64,000 nucleotides of DNA from Ophiobolus disseminans (Eukaryota > Ascomycota > Dothideomycetes > Pleosporales > Phaeosphaeriaceae), in contig MU006217.1 of assembly GCA_010093685.1 (NCBI GenBank), forward strand, positions 2,270,626 through 2,334,625, written 5' to 3'. The translations under genes and the position numbers were made by a program. The first letter of the stretch is position 1. Each line of letters begins with the position of its first letter. Shown here in pieces: positions 44,208 through 55,399 of the stretch. The notes under the pieces are model-generated. The model was not told the origin of the DNA and did no database searches. It worked only from the letters and a program-made list of their open reading frames with translations.

Positions 44208-45857
44208 TCAAACCATACTATTATCCGCGCACGTAAAGACACCATTGACTTGCTGATTCGGATCATCAAAAACAGCCATCAGCGCAGCAATACTGGCATA
44301 CATGCCCGGCACCATCATGAAAAAGACAATGATCAGAATAAAGACATTAAGCGCCGCAACAGCAATCTTCTTCCCGCTACTCCGCCACCTGCCATTCCAA
44401 TTCAAATGGAACCAGAACAGCACCGTAACACCCCACGTAAACCAGGACAAGAGCAGAGACGAAGAGATATTGAGCAGCGAATTGAACACGGGAATCGCGT
44501 TTGATAGGATCCACACAACGAACCAGAACAACGTAACGGCGAAGATCCAAACGGCCCATTCAGTCTTCTTGCTCGCCTCGGGCATGGCGAGGGATGATCG
44601 ACGACCGCGACTCGGGTCTGATGCGACGGAGGCTCGACGACCGGATTGCCCGCGCTGGATGAGGTGGACGTGCCGCATGAAGAAGACGTGCAGGTATCTC
44701 GCAGACGTCATGCCGAAGATGAGACCCGTGCCCAGTAGTCCGAGGAACGCGACGCCGTACGCTACCTTGGCCATTGTGATTTGCAAGCTGCCGATCGCAG
44801 GGGACGTGACGTTTTCTCCGGCCAATGCGTATATGGTGGACGCGACGACGACGTATATCGTGGTGGTGATGCACTTCTCGATGGTGACAGCGCGGGGGAA
44901 GTCGCGGGAGGGGTTCTCCATCTCTGCTAGGACGGTTGGAAAAGCTTGGTTACCCGTGTATGCGAACGCGATGTTCAAAAATGCGGAAACAGCCTGTGTG
45001 AAGGACGGATTTCCAATAGCTTTCAAGTTGAGCGGCAGATCCGGGTTCCGCGGACCCTGCACACCCAGCGATATCAACACGATGACGAGCATGCACACGA
45101 TGGACGCGGTGCAGGGCCAACTCGCCCACGACACGAAGCGCATGCTATGCGGCACGCACAGCGCCCACATAGCCACCGCGGCTACGACGGTAAACACGAC
45201 GCTGCAGGTGGCGTGCTCGCTGACGGTGTTGAGTCCGATTGTCAGTGTGACGACTGCAGATGCGCAGATCAGGGCCATGTTTATCAGAAACCCGACGGCG
45301 AAGATGCCTTCGACCCATGGCCCGCCCAGCACGCGTCCGTAGTCGACGATGTTGAGCATGTACGGGTATTTGCGCCAGTATTGGATGAGGTTGTATGCTG
45401 TGTAGAGACTGAGCATGCCCATGACGACGATGCAGAGTATGCCCGGGAAGAAGCCGAGAGTGTTGAGAGCGGACGGGAGGGACAGAATGCCGATGCCGAC
45501 TTCGTTAGTGATGAAGATGATGACCGTCTGTGTGGTGTTTAGCTTCTTTCGCCCGGTGGTTCCTGCTGCTTCGGGCCGCTTGCTGGCGTTCTGGATGTCG
45601 GTCATATCGCCTACTCGAGTGTCGTTATTGGACTGGATGTCGGACTTGTCGCTGTCGGAGTACTTTATGTTGCGCGAGCGATCTTCTGGGTCATGTGTTG
45701 GATCCGCAACGAAAGGGAGCGTTGGTCGTTTGGCGGATAGTGGTTCATGATGAGTAGCTGCAGGCTTTTCGCTTTGGGAGGGGAAGTGTTGCTTGGGTTC
45801 GGTGCCATTGGCGAGGTCGACATCATGCTTCTCCATGTTGAATTCGTACGAACCCAC
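44208..45857 (-). CDS. Amino-acid transporter, AAAP family
   Basis: Eleven-helix amino acid/auxin permease-type protein (vacuolar or plasma membrane in fungi), probably exporting or importing neutral amino acids by H+ symport or antiport. Single exon, 549 residues. A hydrophilic N-tail of about 105 residues is followed by LNTTQTVIIFITNEVGIGIL and SLPSALNTLGFFPGIL (first helix with the family's GxGxLSLP), FAYTGNQAFPTVLAEMENP (family signature), FPRAVTIEKCITTTIYVVVA, and a last helix FILIIVFFMMVPGMYASIAA. No stops. Upstream is a 1.9-kb gene-free stretch. Confidence 0.88.
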   Translation of the reverse strand: MGSYEFNMEKHDVDLANGTEPKQHFPSQSEKPAATHHEPLSAKRPTLPFVADPTHDPEDRSRNIKYSDSDKSDIQSNNDTRVGDMTDIQNASKRPEAAGTTGRKKLNTTQTVIIFITNEVGIGILSLPSALNTLGFFPGILCIVVMGMLSLYTAYNLIQYWRKYPYMLNIVDYGRVLGGPWVEGIFAVGFLINMALICASAVVTLTIGLNTVSEHATCSVVFTVVAAVAMWALCVPHSMRFVSWASWPCTASIVCMLVIVLISLGVQGPRNPDLPLNLKAIGNPSFTQAVSAFLNIAFAYTGNQAFPTVLAEMENPSRDFPRAVTIEKCITTTIYVVVASTIYALAGENVTSPAIGSLQITMAKVAYGVAFLGLLGTGLIFGMTSARYLHVFFMRHVHLIQRGQSGRRASVASDPSRGRRSSLAMPEASKKTEWAVWIFAVTLFWFVVWILSNAIPVFNSLLNISSSLLLSWFTWGVTVLFWFHLNWNGRWRSSGKKIAVAALNVFILIIVFFMMVPGMYASIAALMAVFDDPNQQVNGVFTCADNSMV

Positions 45858-47774
45858 AGCTGCATATGGTGTTGCTGGGCAATTTACCGGGGATGGATGA
45901 TGGAGAGCTTTGGATAGATGGACTGCAGAAAGAGACGCAGATGCTTGGGGAAAATTTGACGGACAGTGCTTTAGAGGTGATGAAAGGAAATGGGGATGAA
46001 AGCAAAAGGTTCTACCAACCTTCTATAAGGGTGCATTTGACCCCAAAGCAATTACGTACGGTGGATACTTGGCCTGGGACTAAGAGGGGTCGCTGGCAGG
46101 CCGATAGTAGCGCTACAAAGGGTCCATTTGCAAGCTGGTGGGGAGCCTTACAGGAGCCAAGATGAAGCGATGCACAGGACTCTTGACCTACGTGGGGACC
46201 GACCATGGTAAATATTTCCTCTTTAGTCGAACGGCCCTCATAATTGAAGCTGTTACTAAGAACGCACATTTTCGATGTTTCAAGACTGCCCTCGGGAAAA
46301 CTGTTGCGGGGAGTAGGGCTCGCAGTGAGGCCCATGGGGCTCCACGATGTATGGAGAAAATTTTCGGGGTACAGCTGAAGGTTTGGGATGACGTCGGGTG
46401 GTGGTGCGGTGCGATGCGGAAGTGGCGGCGCTAGGAGGCGAGCCGCAATTTGACTTGCGTGCGCCGAGCATGATGCTCAACCACACATGATCTGAAAGAC
46501 GTCTTGCGAGACTTCCCTAACAGATTGTACCAGAGCCCACGAGCTCAAACTGCTGAACATCGGAGATTGAGTGTTGTTCTTCTGAGTGAAGCGCCAGAAG
46601 CAAAGTCGCGCGGAAGATCTTCGACACACTGTGGGTGAGCGCAGCGTCGAAACGTGGAGACCATGCGGATAGTGAGGCTTCTTTCCAAGCTAGTGGCACA
46701 CTATGACAGTGCTTTAATGGTACCAGATGAGGCAAGTCTGTACGAGAGACTATATGAGGTATAGAGCTCGGGTCGCTGTTGGAGATGATTGCTGGTTGTG
46801 CTTTTGGTAGCACTTCTGATGCGAGGCTCATCGTTGCATAAAGATATCTCCCACCGGAGCTCGAGGTGTACTGTAAGTCTTTGGTCGCCGGAAGTCCGAG
46901 GACCGCTTGTCAAAGCATCAGCGCAATTGAGTAAGCAGACTGGACTCTCTCGGTGCATATATCCCAACAAGCTTGTTCTGCAAACCTTACTGATGGCCAG
47001 AAGAAGGATGGAGATAACACGTCTGCTTCTGGTCTTGCGTCTTTCGTTATCCTAGATGTGTGACAGGAATCACACGGTTCCATCTTCATGTCGTAGGAAA
47101 GCCAATGTCGATCTCGTTTTATACCTCTGGTGCACCATAGCTCATGACCTCAGGAGATTGCGAGCAAGACGGGAAGTTGGAGAGTTGCAAACTATTGGTA
47201 GATCCCCCTTTCGCACTCGGCGCGAAGGATGTCGCTGATGCGGCGATCTGACTCGAGCCGCCAGTCGCTCCTCAGTACTCTCTTTGCACAATGGCTTCAA
47301 TGAGGATGGGATCCCGCCTCGTCGGATCGACCAGTGGCCAAGTTTCTGCAAAATACTGACAGCTACCGATATGGCTGGTGTCGAATGTCAGGTGGCGGTG
47401 CGAGCGCCGTTGTAGCCGGAGCTAGGCCGCTTACCGGCGCGGCTTGCGTCATGTATCCCCAATCTCAAACCTCTGCGGCAAGGCACACGACCAACCCCGG
47501 CCATGTCTGACCTTGGCGACTCGACGACGCGCACGTCTTGCCTGGGTAGGGATGAAACAACTGATCCGCGGTAATTCTAACAACATCATCAAACGCACTT
47601 CTCTTCTTCTCCATTCCCCTTGTCCATCCAGCGTGCTTTAGCGAGTGTGCAGCTGTCGTTTCTTTTCTCGTGCGATAAGCAGCTTCTGTGAACGCCGCAT
47701 CGTGGGCTCCAACTCATTCCTTGCCTCTTTATTGTCGCTATTTCCTTCGGTTGCATCTGTCCCTTCACATCGCC
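45858..47774. other. Intergenic, 1.9 kb divergent region
   Basis: Between the transporter and the cutinase. Only short frames without recognisable content, on both strands. No LTR ends or inverted repeats noticed. Confidence 0.4.
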
Positions 47775-48709
47775 ATGATACCCCGGATAGCGTTCGTCGC
47801 GCTTCTCTACGCAGCTACTACTAGCGCTGTCTGCACGAAGCTCGCAGACTGCCCCCAATACGAGGCGCTCAAAACGACCGAATGCCAGACATACCACCAC
47901 TTTCTCGCAAGAGGCTCGACATCGCCGTACCCGGGCCATGTCATCGAGACCGTGGGCAAAGTCTGCGACCAACTAAATAATGCCACACACCCCAAGGCCT
48001 GCGGATACGAGGACGTCGAGTACTGGGCGATGAATGGCGGGGAGCGGTGGTGCATATCCGCACATGAGGGTGCCGTTCACGGGCAGGAGCAGATGCGCAA
48101 CTACACTCAGCGATGTCCAGACAGTCATCTGATCGTCATGGGCTTCAGCCAGGGCGGCAGCACGCAGCTCGATGTGCTGGGTGGTGGCGGTGGTCTACTG
48201 TGGGGTTGCACGCAGGAGGACAACCCGGCAATGAACATCACCTCAGCGCCAGGCTCAAAGGGTAGGCCAACAAGACACCAACTACACGAGATAGCTTCTA
48301 ACTCTTCACAGTCGCCGCAGCCGTCGTCTTCGGTGCCACACGCCGTAGCGCAAACCAGTCCTACACATTTGGCGGCGGCCAAGTCTCCGACGGCGGTGCC
48401 CCTCGCTCTGCAAAACAGCTGGCTGGTCTACAGCCATACGCCGACAAAGGCATACTGCGCGAATACTGCCAGCCGCACGATCCCATCTGCGCGCCTCACA
48501 CCCAAAACGTAGACATGAAGTACCATCTCGACTACTTTGACAAATGGGGCACCGAAGCCGCGGAATGGGTTGTTTCGCGAGCACGAAACGCGTCTGGCAT
48601 TACAACCGGCGGCGACCAGAAGTCGAGCGCCTCGGACATTCTGAGGAACGGGATCACGCACCCCATCGCCAATGTGTTCATGCTGCTGATTGCTCTGTTT
48701 GTTCTATAG
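47775..48709 (+). CDS. Secreted cutinase-family esterase, probably GPI-anchored
   Basis: Serine esterase of the cutinase/acetylxylan esterase family (CE5). The signal peptide is MIPRIAFVALLYAATTSA; Met 47775 is chosen over the upstream frame start because it begins this signal. Catalytic Ser in MGFSQGGS, Asp in YCQPHDPICA, His in DMKYHLDYFD. A 50-bp intron (48262-48311; donor GTAGGC) joins GSK-VAAAVVFGATRRS. The C-terminal hydrophobic tail IANVFMLLIALFVL after a Ser/Asn-rich stretch looks like a GPI-attachment signal, so a wall- or membrane-bound form is inferred. Many Cys suggest disulfides. Confidence 0.88.
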
Positions 48710-49999
48710 TAAGTCGAATTATCTGCTTCAATCGCATCAGCATGGGGAAATTGGAAAGGCATGAAACTGGCGTTGGATCTACTTTAGTCTATCAGTCCCA
48801 CCACGAATCAACACTTATTCACCACAGTTTCGCAATCAGGCGCATCGCAGTCTGGAAGTCATCGTCTCCGCGCTACGCTCCCGTGAGCACTACCGAAGCC
48901 GTCTAAAAACGCCTGTGCCGATCTTCCGGACTTCGTGGCGGAATCAAGCCACCAATCCACCGGCGCGCTTGGTGATGCTTGGCGGTGTTTTGGGTTGTGG
49001 CAGCAACGCCATCTGTAACGCCAACACGAGGAAGCGCTGGTCTCGGTTACCGAAGACCACATGAGCGCAAAGGCGCATGGTGAAGAGTTCGAATGCAGGA
49101 CAGAACATCATTCTGATCGTAGGTCTCGATATACCCATTGAATATTTTCGATACTAGTACCTAAATACAACAATATTAATTGCCAATGAACGGCAGGCTC
49201 CGGAATCTCGTCACGATATGAATCACTTTGCGCGTCCCTCTCATCGAGATATCAACATCGTAAATGGCCATTCCTCAGCGCCGACCTCACTTTCTATCGA
49301 TGTCGACCTGGCAATCACCCTTGCCATCAGGCTCTCGATGACCTAGCCTGGTTGGCCCCAAGTGGAATGTATATCGATCGAGAGGAACTAAAGACACCAT
49401 TCAAACTAAAGTCCAGCTATATTAACTTTACTCTCCCGCTGCCTCACATCTCAACGTCCGTTTCATTCACTTTTTCTCACGGGTCGCTATTCTCATTGCG
49501 CAGTCTTCTCATCCCAAGATCAAGTCTTTGTCACATGATATTACTGCATCAAGTCCACCGATCAATCGAAGTAGCTGTGACCACAATCAGCGTTCGTACG
49601 ATACTTACAAGATATCACAACACCCGGAATCTCGCATCCACTACCTGGGGAGAATGCGTCTCTTTGCGGACGCTCATACGATGGCTAAAGTGGTGCGCAT
49701 GCCATCCTTGTCGCCTCTGCTATCACGATAGGCCAGACAACTCGAGCAATCCGGACGAACTCCAAATGTAACACCGATGTACAGCAAGGCGTAAAATTCG
49801 TGGCAACACAAATGTACAACAAGGCGTAACGTCTGGCGATCGGCAACCTCGGCGTCTGCGATCGTGCTTTAAGTCAATGATCGTGCTCTTTACGCTGCGG
49901 TGCGCTATATCAGAGAGTTACACGACTGTTCGATCACAAACAGAAAGCAACCAACTGCCATTTTCACCATCTCCGTTCTTCCCTCCCACTGTCGCGGAG
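48710..49999. other. Intergenic
   Basis: A 139-codon frame at 49352-49771 lacks any recognisable feature and was not accepted. Nothing else seen. Confidence 0.35.
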
Positions 50000-51768
50000 A
50001 TGCACCCACTTGAGAATGGAGTCCGCGAGACAATCTCACTTTCCACAGAAACCGCATCCGACACCGACGCCCGCGAACTCGCCGCCCTTGGGAAAAAAGC
50101 CGTCCTTAGAGTACGTTTGTCGCATTAAATTTCATGCCCCACCAACTCACACTCCCCAGCGCAACTTTTCTCCACTCGCCGTCCTCGGCCTTGCGTGCAC
50201 ACTCATGGTAACATGGGAAGGTTTCTTCAGCGTCTTCATCTTCGGGCTCTTGAACGGCGGGCCCGCGGGCTTGATCTACGGCTTCTTGTTTGGCTGGGTC
50301 GGGTGGGCGGCTGTAATTGCGACGATGGGGGAGTTGGTGAGCATGTGGTACGTTACGATTTGCCAATCGCACAGACATTTCAAGGTGTGTTGGTTGACAT
50401 GTATAGGCCAACGGCTGGCGGCCAGTACCACTGGACATACGCTCTCGCTCCGCCCAAATCCAGAATCTTCCTCTCGTATATTACAGGCTGGCAATCTGTC
50501 ATCGCGTGGCAAGCTCTATGCGCCTCGGCTGCGTATCTTACTGCTACGTCTCTTCAGGGCCTCATCATCAATAGCCAGAACAGCTATACGCCCCGGCGCT
50601 GGCACGGCACGCTTCTCGTCTTCGCAATTATATCTGTCTGCCTCGTTTTCAACACTTTCCTCGCGAAACAACTACCCCGCGTCGAAACCACGGTATTGGT
50701 ACTACACATTGTGTTATTCGTAATCGTCATCACAGTCATGACTGTTATGAGCCCCGTCAAGAGCCGGAATGAGGACGTGTGGACGCTCTGGCTCAACGAA
50801 GGCGGGTACGAGAGCAAAGCCTTGTCGTTCTTCGTCGGGCTCATCACGCCCGTGTTTGCGTTTAGCGGCGCAGATGGCGCGGTGCATATGTGCGAGGAGA
50901 TTAAGGGCGCGAGTCGCGTTGTGCCGTGGGCGTTGATGAGTATGTCTTCACCCTTTTCCGTCCACTTCATCTCACCCCATATCCAATGATTCATACCCCA
51001 ATCTATCAATTACCGCTAAAAGCTTCATCCACAGTGTCCATTCTCATAAACGGCACAACCGGCTTCGCAATGCTCATCGCAACCCTCTACACAATCGGCT
51101 CTATCCCCGCCGCCCTCTCCTCCCCCACCGGCTACCCCTTCATCGCCATCCTGTCGTCCGCATCGCGCTCCACAGCCGGCGGCACCGCGCTTTCCGCGCT
51201 CATCGTGTGCATGTTCGCCGCCTGCATGCTGGGCACGCTGGCGTCCGCGTCGCGCCAGCTCTGGGCTTTTGCGCGCGACAACGCGGTGCCGAATGCCGCG
51301 CGTCTAGCGCACGTAAACGAGACGCTCAAGGTCCCGCTTGCGGCTGTGCTGGGGACGGCGGGCGTGTCGTGTTCGTTGAGTCTCATCAATATTGGGAGCG
51401 CGACGGTGTTTAATGCGGTTGTGTCGTTGACTGTTGCTGGGTTGTTGGGATCGTATCTCATCCCCTTCTCCTTGTTTTTCTACAAGCGCATCAAGTATCC
51501 CGCGCAGCTCACGCCCGGGCCCTGGAGCTTGGGCCGGTATGGCGTGTGGGTGAATGGCTTTGCCATTGCGTGGTGTGTGGTTGTTATGTTTTTCAGCTTC
51601 TGGCCGGCTAGTGTGCCTGTGGAGCCGGTGAATATGAATTGGAGTGTTGTGCTGTGGAGCGCGGTTATTCTTTTTGCGCTGGGGTTTTGGGGACTGCATG
51701 GAAGGAAGGTGTATAAGGGGCCTGTGTTTGAGACGGGGCTTGGGATGGGGGTTTTGCATGAGGCATGA
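50000..51768 (+). CDS. APC-superfamily amino acid/GABA/choline permease
   Basis: Twelve-helix permease of the fungal ACT group (GABA, choline and related amines). Four exons with introns 50111-50159, 50348-50406, 50940-51034. Joins: GKKAVLR-RNFSPLAVLGLAC, ATMGELVSMW-PTAGGQYHW, VVPWALM-MSILINGTTGFAM. Family signatures seen: SxxPTAGGQYHW, FSGADGAVHMCEEIKGASR, LWAFARDNAVPNAA, INIGSATVFNAVVSL. The start MHPLENGVRETISL is at 50000. Length about 521 residues, normal. No stops. It lies head-to-tail with the cutinase; no shared regulation visible. Confidence 0.9.
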
Positions 51769-51809
51769 TGGTTGGGGATGAAGAGTGTTGATTTAGAATG
51801 GATGTCAAG

Positions 51810-52727
51810 TTAAGATATCCCGCCGCCCTCCTCACTCCTCCACTTCTCGCTCCACTCATGCAGTCCCCAGAAATCCCTACATACCCGCTTACTCCCCCAG
51901 CCCTCCGCACCTGTCAGCGTCACCCCGTTCTCATCGTCCATGGTGACCACATCCTCCAGATTAGAGTCCGCGGCGCACATGAGCGCTTGCCGGATGTAGT
52001 CGAAGCAGTGAGCCAGATGATGGGGTTCAAGATGGTGCGCTCCATCACCCTTCAAGCTAGCTTCAATATACGCATTCTCGACGAACGCCGGCATAGTGGG
52101 ATGGTCGTGCGGCGAAGAGGATATAGCGTTGTTGTTCGCCTTCTCCTTCTTCATAAGATACGCCGTCGTGAACACCGCACTGCGTATACCATGCTACCCT
52201 ATGATTAGCCCCTTTCACCCAATCCCTTCCCCGCACTCAACACTTACCAAACAATGCAACTCATGAAACACACTAACACTCTTCCCCTTCCTCTCCCCCC
52301 CATCCGCCGGCGCCAACTTCGGGTGAATCACAAACCCCCTCCCCTTCGGAATCAAACTACTCCACGCCGCATCCGTGCGCTCGGACGGCTCGTCCGCGAA
52401 CGAAGCATTTGCGTTCCATACGATGGACGTCAGACGCGAGGAGTGGCCGTAGGGCGCGGGGTAGTTGTCGATGGTGTGCTCGATGCGCAGAAATTGGCTG
52501 CTGAGGGCGCCGAGGAGGAGGCTGAGGAGTGCGACGATGGGGTAGATGTATATGTGGCGGGAGGGTTTGCGGTGGGGGTGGAAGGGCCGCTGAGAGAGGA
52601 ATGGGTCTTGTTCTTCTTCTTTGTAGTAAGTTGTGCTTGACCTATCCGTATCGTCTTTTTGCGACTCGTTCGACATGCGATGATACGAGGTTGATTTCTG
52701 TGGGCTTGGTAGGCTTGGAGGCGGCAT
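51810..52727 (-). CDS. UstYa-family oxidase (DUF3328), left member of a divergent pair
   Basis: UstYa-like proteins catalyse oxidative cyclisation or related steps in dikaritin RiPP and other fungal secondary-metabolite pathways. Exon 1 is 52727-52248, exon 2 52193-51810; the 54-bp intron (52194-52247, donor GTAAGT) joins FHELHCL-HGIRSAVFTTAY. Both copper-ligand-type HxxHC motifs are present: H-E-L-H-C and HLAHCFDYIRQALMCAADS. One N-terminal membrane segment (IYIYPIVALLSLLLGALSS) makes it type II. About 287 residues. Further Cys (RVCRDFW) as usual. Divergent from the 53.1-kb UstYa gene, sharing a 374-bp promoter. Confidence 0.88.
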
Positions 52728-53101
52728 TTTGTGGTGTGAAGGTGTTGGTGTCGGAGTGGGACTGGAAGAAAGAGAAGATGCGGAGACGAGATAACACTAG
52801 TGGTTCTCGACATGACCACCACGGTAAATCTGGAAGTATCGGCTATTGATGTTGCGACAATCGAATATTCCTATTCAAGTCTCAAAAGGGTAAGCCCTGA
52901 CAAGTCGATGTCACGTGTGCGACCCAAAACGCGGTGAAAGACAAAGAACCCCACCGACTTACCACGAGCTCGATTTCCCGATTGGGGTGTAAATCGAACG
53001 CCAGACTAGCATCCAGAACCTGTAAAGTCAGCCAGCATATGTACCCCGCCCTCCATCAAAACTTACTTACCTACATTATATCCCTGCACCCCAAACACAA
53101 A
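52728..53101. promoter_or_regulatory. Shared divergent promoter of the UstYa pair
   Basis: 374 bp between the start codons of two head-to-head UstYa genes. No clear TATA or known operator could be picked out; the arrangement implies joint control. Confidence 0.45.
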
Positions 53102-54010
53102 ATGTGGAATCCATTCAAGCAGCGCAATGGTTCCTACCTCCAACTCTCAGGCCAAAAAGAATTCCACTCAAACGACAGCTCCTCAGACCAAGGCCTAACC
53201 TCTGCCGCAACCCTCGTCCACAAAGACGAACAAGACTACTTTGACGCGCACGGCCTCCTCCGCAAGAAATCTACTTTCACATCGCCCTCCTGCACCATCC
53301 TAATCGCGCTCCTCAGCCTAATCACCGGCCTCGTCGCCGGCCACGTCCTGCACCTCGAACCCAGCGTAGACGGCTACTTGCGTACGCCCCCCTTCACCAT
53401 TCCAAATCCCCGAATAGCAGTTACTGAGAACCTTGGAATGGTAATAGAACCATACTCTCCCCCACACCCAATCCACACGCACTGGACCCTCAACTCGTCC
53501 CTCAACCAAACCCCGTCCGTCGCTAATGAGGCCACGTGGACTTCTCTCATGCCGCTTGGTCGCGGCTTCATAACGCACCCGCGCCTCACGCACGGCGGGA
53601 TTGAATCCCTAACCGCGTTCCACCCACTACACTGCCTGCACACTTTAGAAACCGCATACTTTGGGCAAACGAATTTCCTCGCCGCCCTGCGCCATTCTAC
53701 AAACGCCTCGTACCCGTACTTGCCTGATAGCCACTTGGACGGCTTGACGGAGCACCAGCTCGGCTTGTTTCATGTGGAACATTGCTTTGTGTACCTGCGC
53801 CAGGAGGTTATGTGTGCGGCGGATACGAACCTCGAGGAGACGCGCGTGATGGAGGTGGGTATGGTGGAGGCGGTGGCATTCGAGGGGAGTGAGCGCGTGT
53901 GCAGGTATTGGGAGGATGTTAGGGGTGGGCGGAAGTGTGGAGGTGTGGAGGTGTGGAGGTATGGAGGTGTGGAGGTGTGGAGGAGTGGGGGTGGGGAGGG
54001 GATTGTTTGA
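53102..54010 (+). CDS. UstYa-family oxidase (DUF3328), right member
   Basis: Second UstYa-like protein, single exon, start MWNPFKQRNGSYLQ at 53102. One membrane segment (TILIALLSLITGLVAGHVL), then WTSLMPLGRGFITHPRL, first motif FHPLHCLHTLETAYFGQ and second motif FHVEHCFVYLRQEVMCAAD. RVCRYWEDVR matches the end of the partner. After that the reading frame runs into a GGAGGTGT minisatellite, adding GGVEVWRYGGVEVWRSGGG-type repeats not expected in the family. No precursor peptide gene with repeated cores was found nearby, so a full RiPP cluster cannot be claimed. Confidence 0.87.
   Translation: MWNPFKQRNGSYLQLSGQKEFHSNDSSSDQGLTSAATLVHKDEQDYFDAHGLLRKKSTFTSPSCTILIALLSLITGLVAGHVLHLEPSVDGYLRTPPFTIPNPRIAVTENLGMVIEPYSPPHPIHTHWTLNSSLNQTPSVANEATWTSLMPLGRGFITHPRLTHGGIESLTAFHPLHCLHTLETAYFGQTNFLAALRHSTNASYPYLPDSHLDGLTEHQLGLFHVEHCFVYLRQEVMCAADTNLEETRVMEVGMVEAVAFEGSERVCRYWEDVRGGRKCGGVEVWRYGGVEVWRSGGGEGIV
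53932..53990 (+). repeat. Minisatellite, GGAGGTGT units
   Basis: About six to seven 8-bp units (GGAGGTGT, with GGAGGTAT and GGAGGAGT variants) at the 3' end of the right UstYa gene, read as coding sequence. Confidence 0.85.
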
Positions 54011-54294
54011 TGGGGTTGGTGGGTTCGTTTCGTCGGGGTGTATGCATTTTGAAATGGATTTGTTGGGCCGATGACTAGCAAGGACATGTGAACGAAATAA
54101 GACGGAGGGCAATTGTAAGAGTGTATGTGTATGTGTATTGGGGTATATGGCTCATGGCGAACCTATCTGATGCCGCCGTCACCAACCAACTCCATCGCAA
54201 AAGGGTATCATTCATTCTGTCGCCGCATTGTGAGATTCGAAATTCGAGACTAGGCTGTTCATCATCCAGCGTCTCCCATCTCGTCCATGTGTGT

Positions 54295-54653
54295 CTAGTT
54301 CAGCTTCTTGTTGCCGACCTGAACCGAGCGGCCCTGGCTGCGCTGGTACTGGAGGAATCCGAAGAAAGCGGCGGCGAGAACGGCGAGCATGAGGACGTTG
54401 CCTGCATCTATATTAGCCCTGCGTCAAATGCACGAGACAGCTGCGACTCACCGACGAGGAACGAGACGATGCCGCCTGCGAGGTCGACAAGGCCCTTGAA
54501 GAAGTTGATGACGAGCTCGACGACTTCGGTCGCAAACTTTGCGGCGAACTGGGCCGTGTTCTGGACGAGGTGGCCGGCGGTGGTGAAGAAGGACCAGACG
54601 AGCTCGACGAGCGAACCGACGAGGTCAGTGAGAGCGTTGATGATTGAAGACAT
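54295..54653 (-). CDS. Small conserved-type membrane/amphipathic protein, 102 aa
   Basis: Two exons: 54653-54452 (MSSIINALTDLVGSLVELVW ... VSFLVG) and 54401-54295; the 50-bp intron (54402-54451, donor GTGAGT) splits the final Gly codon. Exon 2 encodes NVLMLAVLAAAFFGFLQYQ and a polar tail ending QVGNKKLN. The first two thirds are amphipathic repeats with Phe/Ala/Val every 3-4 residues, the end is one clear membrane helix. The short spliced product explains why the unspliced frame ends in non-conserved sequence. Function unknown; looks like a small fungal membrane-remodelling or surface protein. Confidence 0.7.
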
Positions 54654-55399
54654 GGTGATTTAGGTTGTATGTGGGTTCTGTGTTGAGATTTGAGAGAATA
54701 AAGTTGAGAGTTTGGAGGGCGTGCTGCTGTGTTGTTATTGACGTGGTGTTTGTGTAAGCTATGTTTGCGACACGCGACTGCCTTCACCCAACTTTATCCA
54801 TGCTGCATGATTGCCTAGAATGACGCTGCATCTACGCCATGCGCGACCTTTCCTGTTTCTGCGATGCTATTCCTTACCTTTGGTGGCGGTCTGGCATCTC
54901 TACCGGAGGGGGCTGGTTGGTGGGAGGTGAATGGATGGGCTTCGCTCTGAGTGAGGAGTGACGTCAGTTGTGTGGCCTGGGTGAATACCGGGCACAGTGA
55001 TCAATCGGAGCCTGCTCTCCCGTCCAGGAACGCCCACTTGGGAACACGCCAGAGCAGTATCGGGTGCCACTAGCGGATGCCATCGAGGTTGGTCAGAACT
55101 ACTGATGAAGCCTTCCAGGTGTGGAAACGCTTGCTTGTTGTTGTGGCGCCCGGTATTTCGTGCCGCGTTTCCCAGCAGACAAAGTGCTAGAGATAGCGGA
55201 TATGCTCCAAGAACTCCAACAAACCCGAGTGTTGCATGTTACTAGCAGATCTGCTTGACGATGAACGGTGAGGTCGTAGGAGTGGAGTTCGCAGGCTTCA
55301 AAAGGTGGGGATGACGCGACGTCAGGCCGGCTCGGTAAAAGTGTGGCTTGCTCCCGCTCGTGCCGTGCCTGCTACCTACCCCAACGAGCATCCACGACC
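54654..55399. other. Intergenic, divergent
   Basis: Upstream regions of the small membrane protein and of the GH16 gene. No motif recognised. Confidence 0.35.

Noticed and set aside
44302..45342. 346-codon frame antisense to the AAAP transporter
   Set aside because: Opposite strand of a confirmed transporter; no recognisable content.
49352..49771. 139-codon frame between cutinase and permease
   Set aside because: No domain, no conserved-looking motif, composition like non-coding flank.
52800..55300. RiPP precursor for the UstYa pair
   Set aside because: Looked for a signal peptide followed by repeated cores with Lys-Arg sites; none seen. The small gene at 54.3-54.65 kb has no such repeats.
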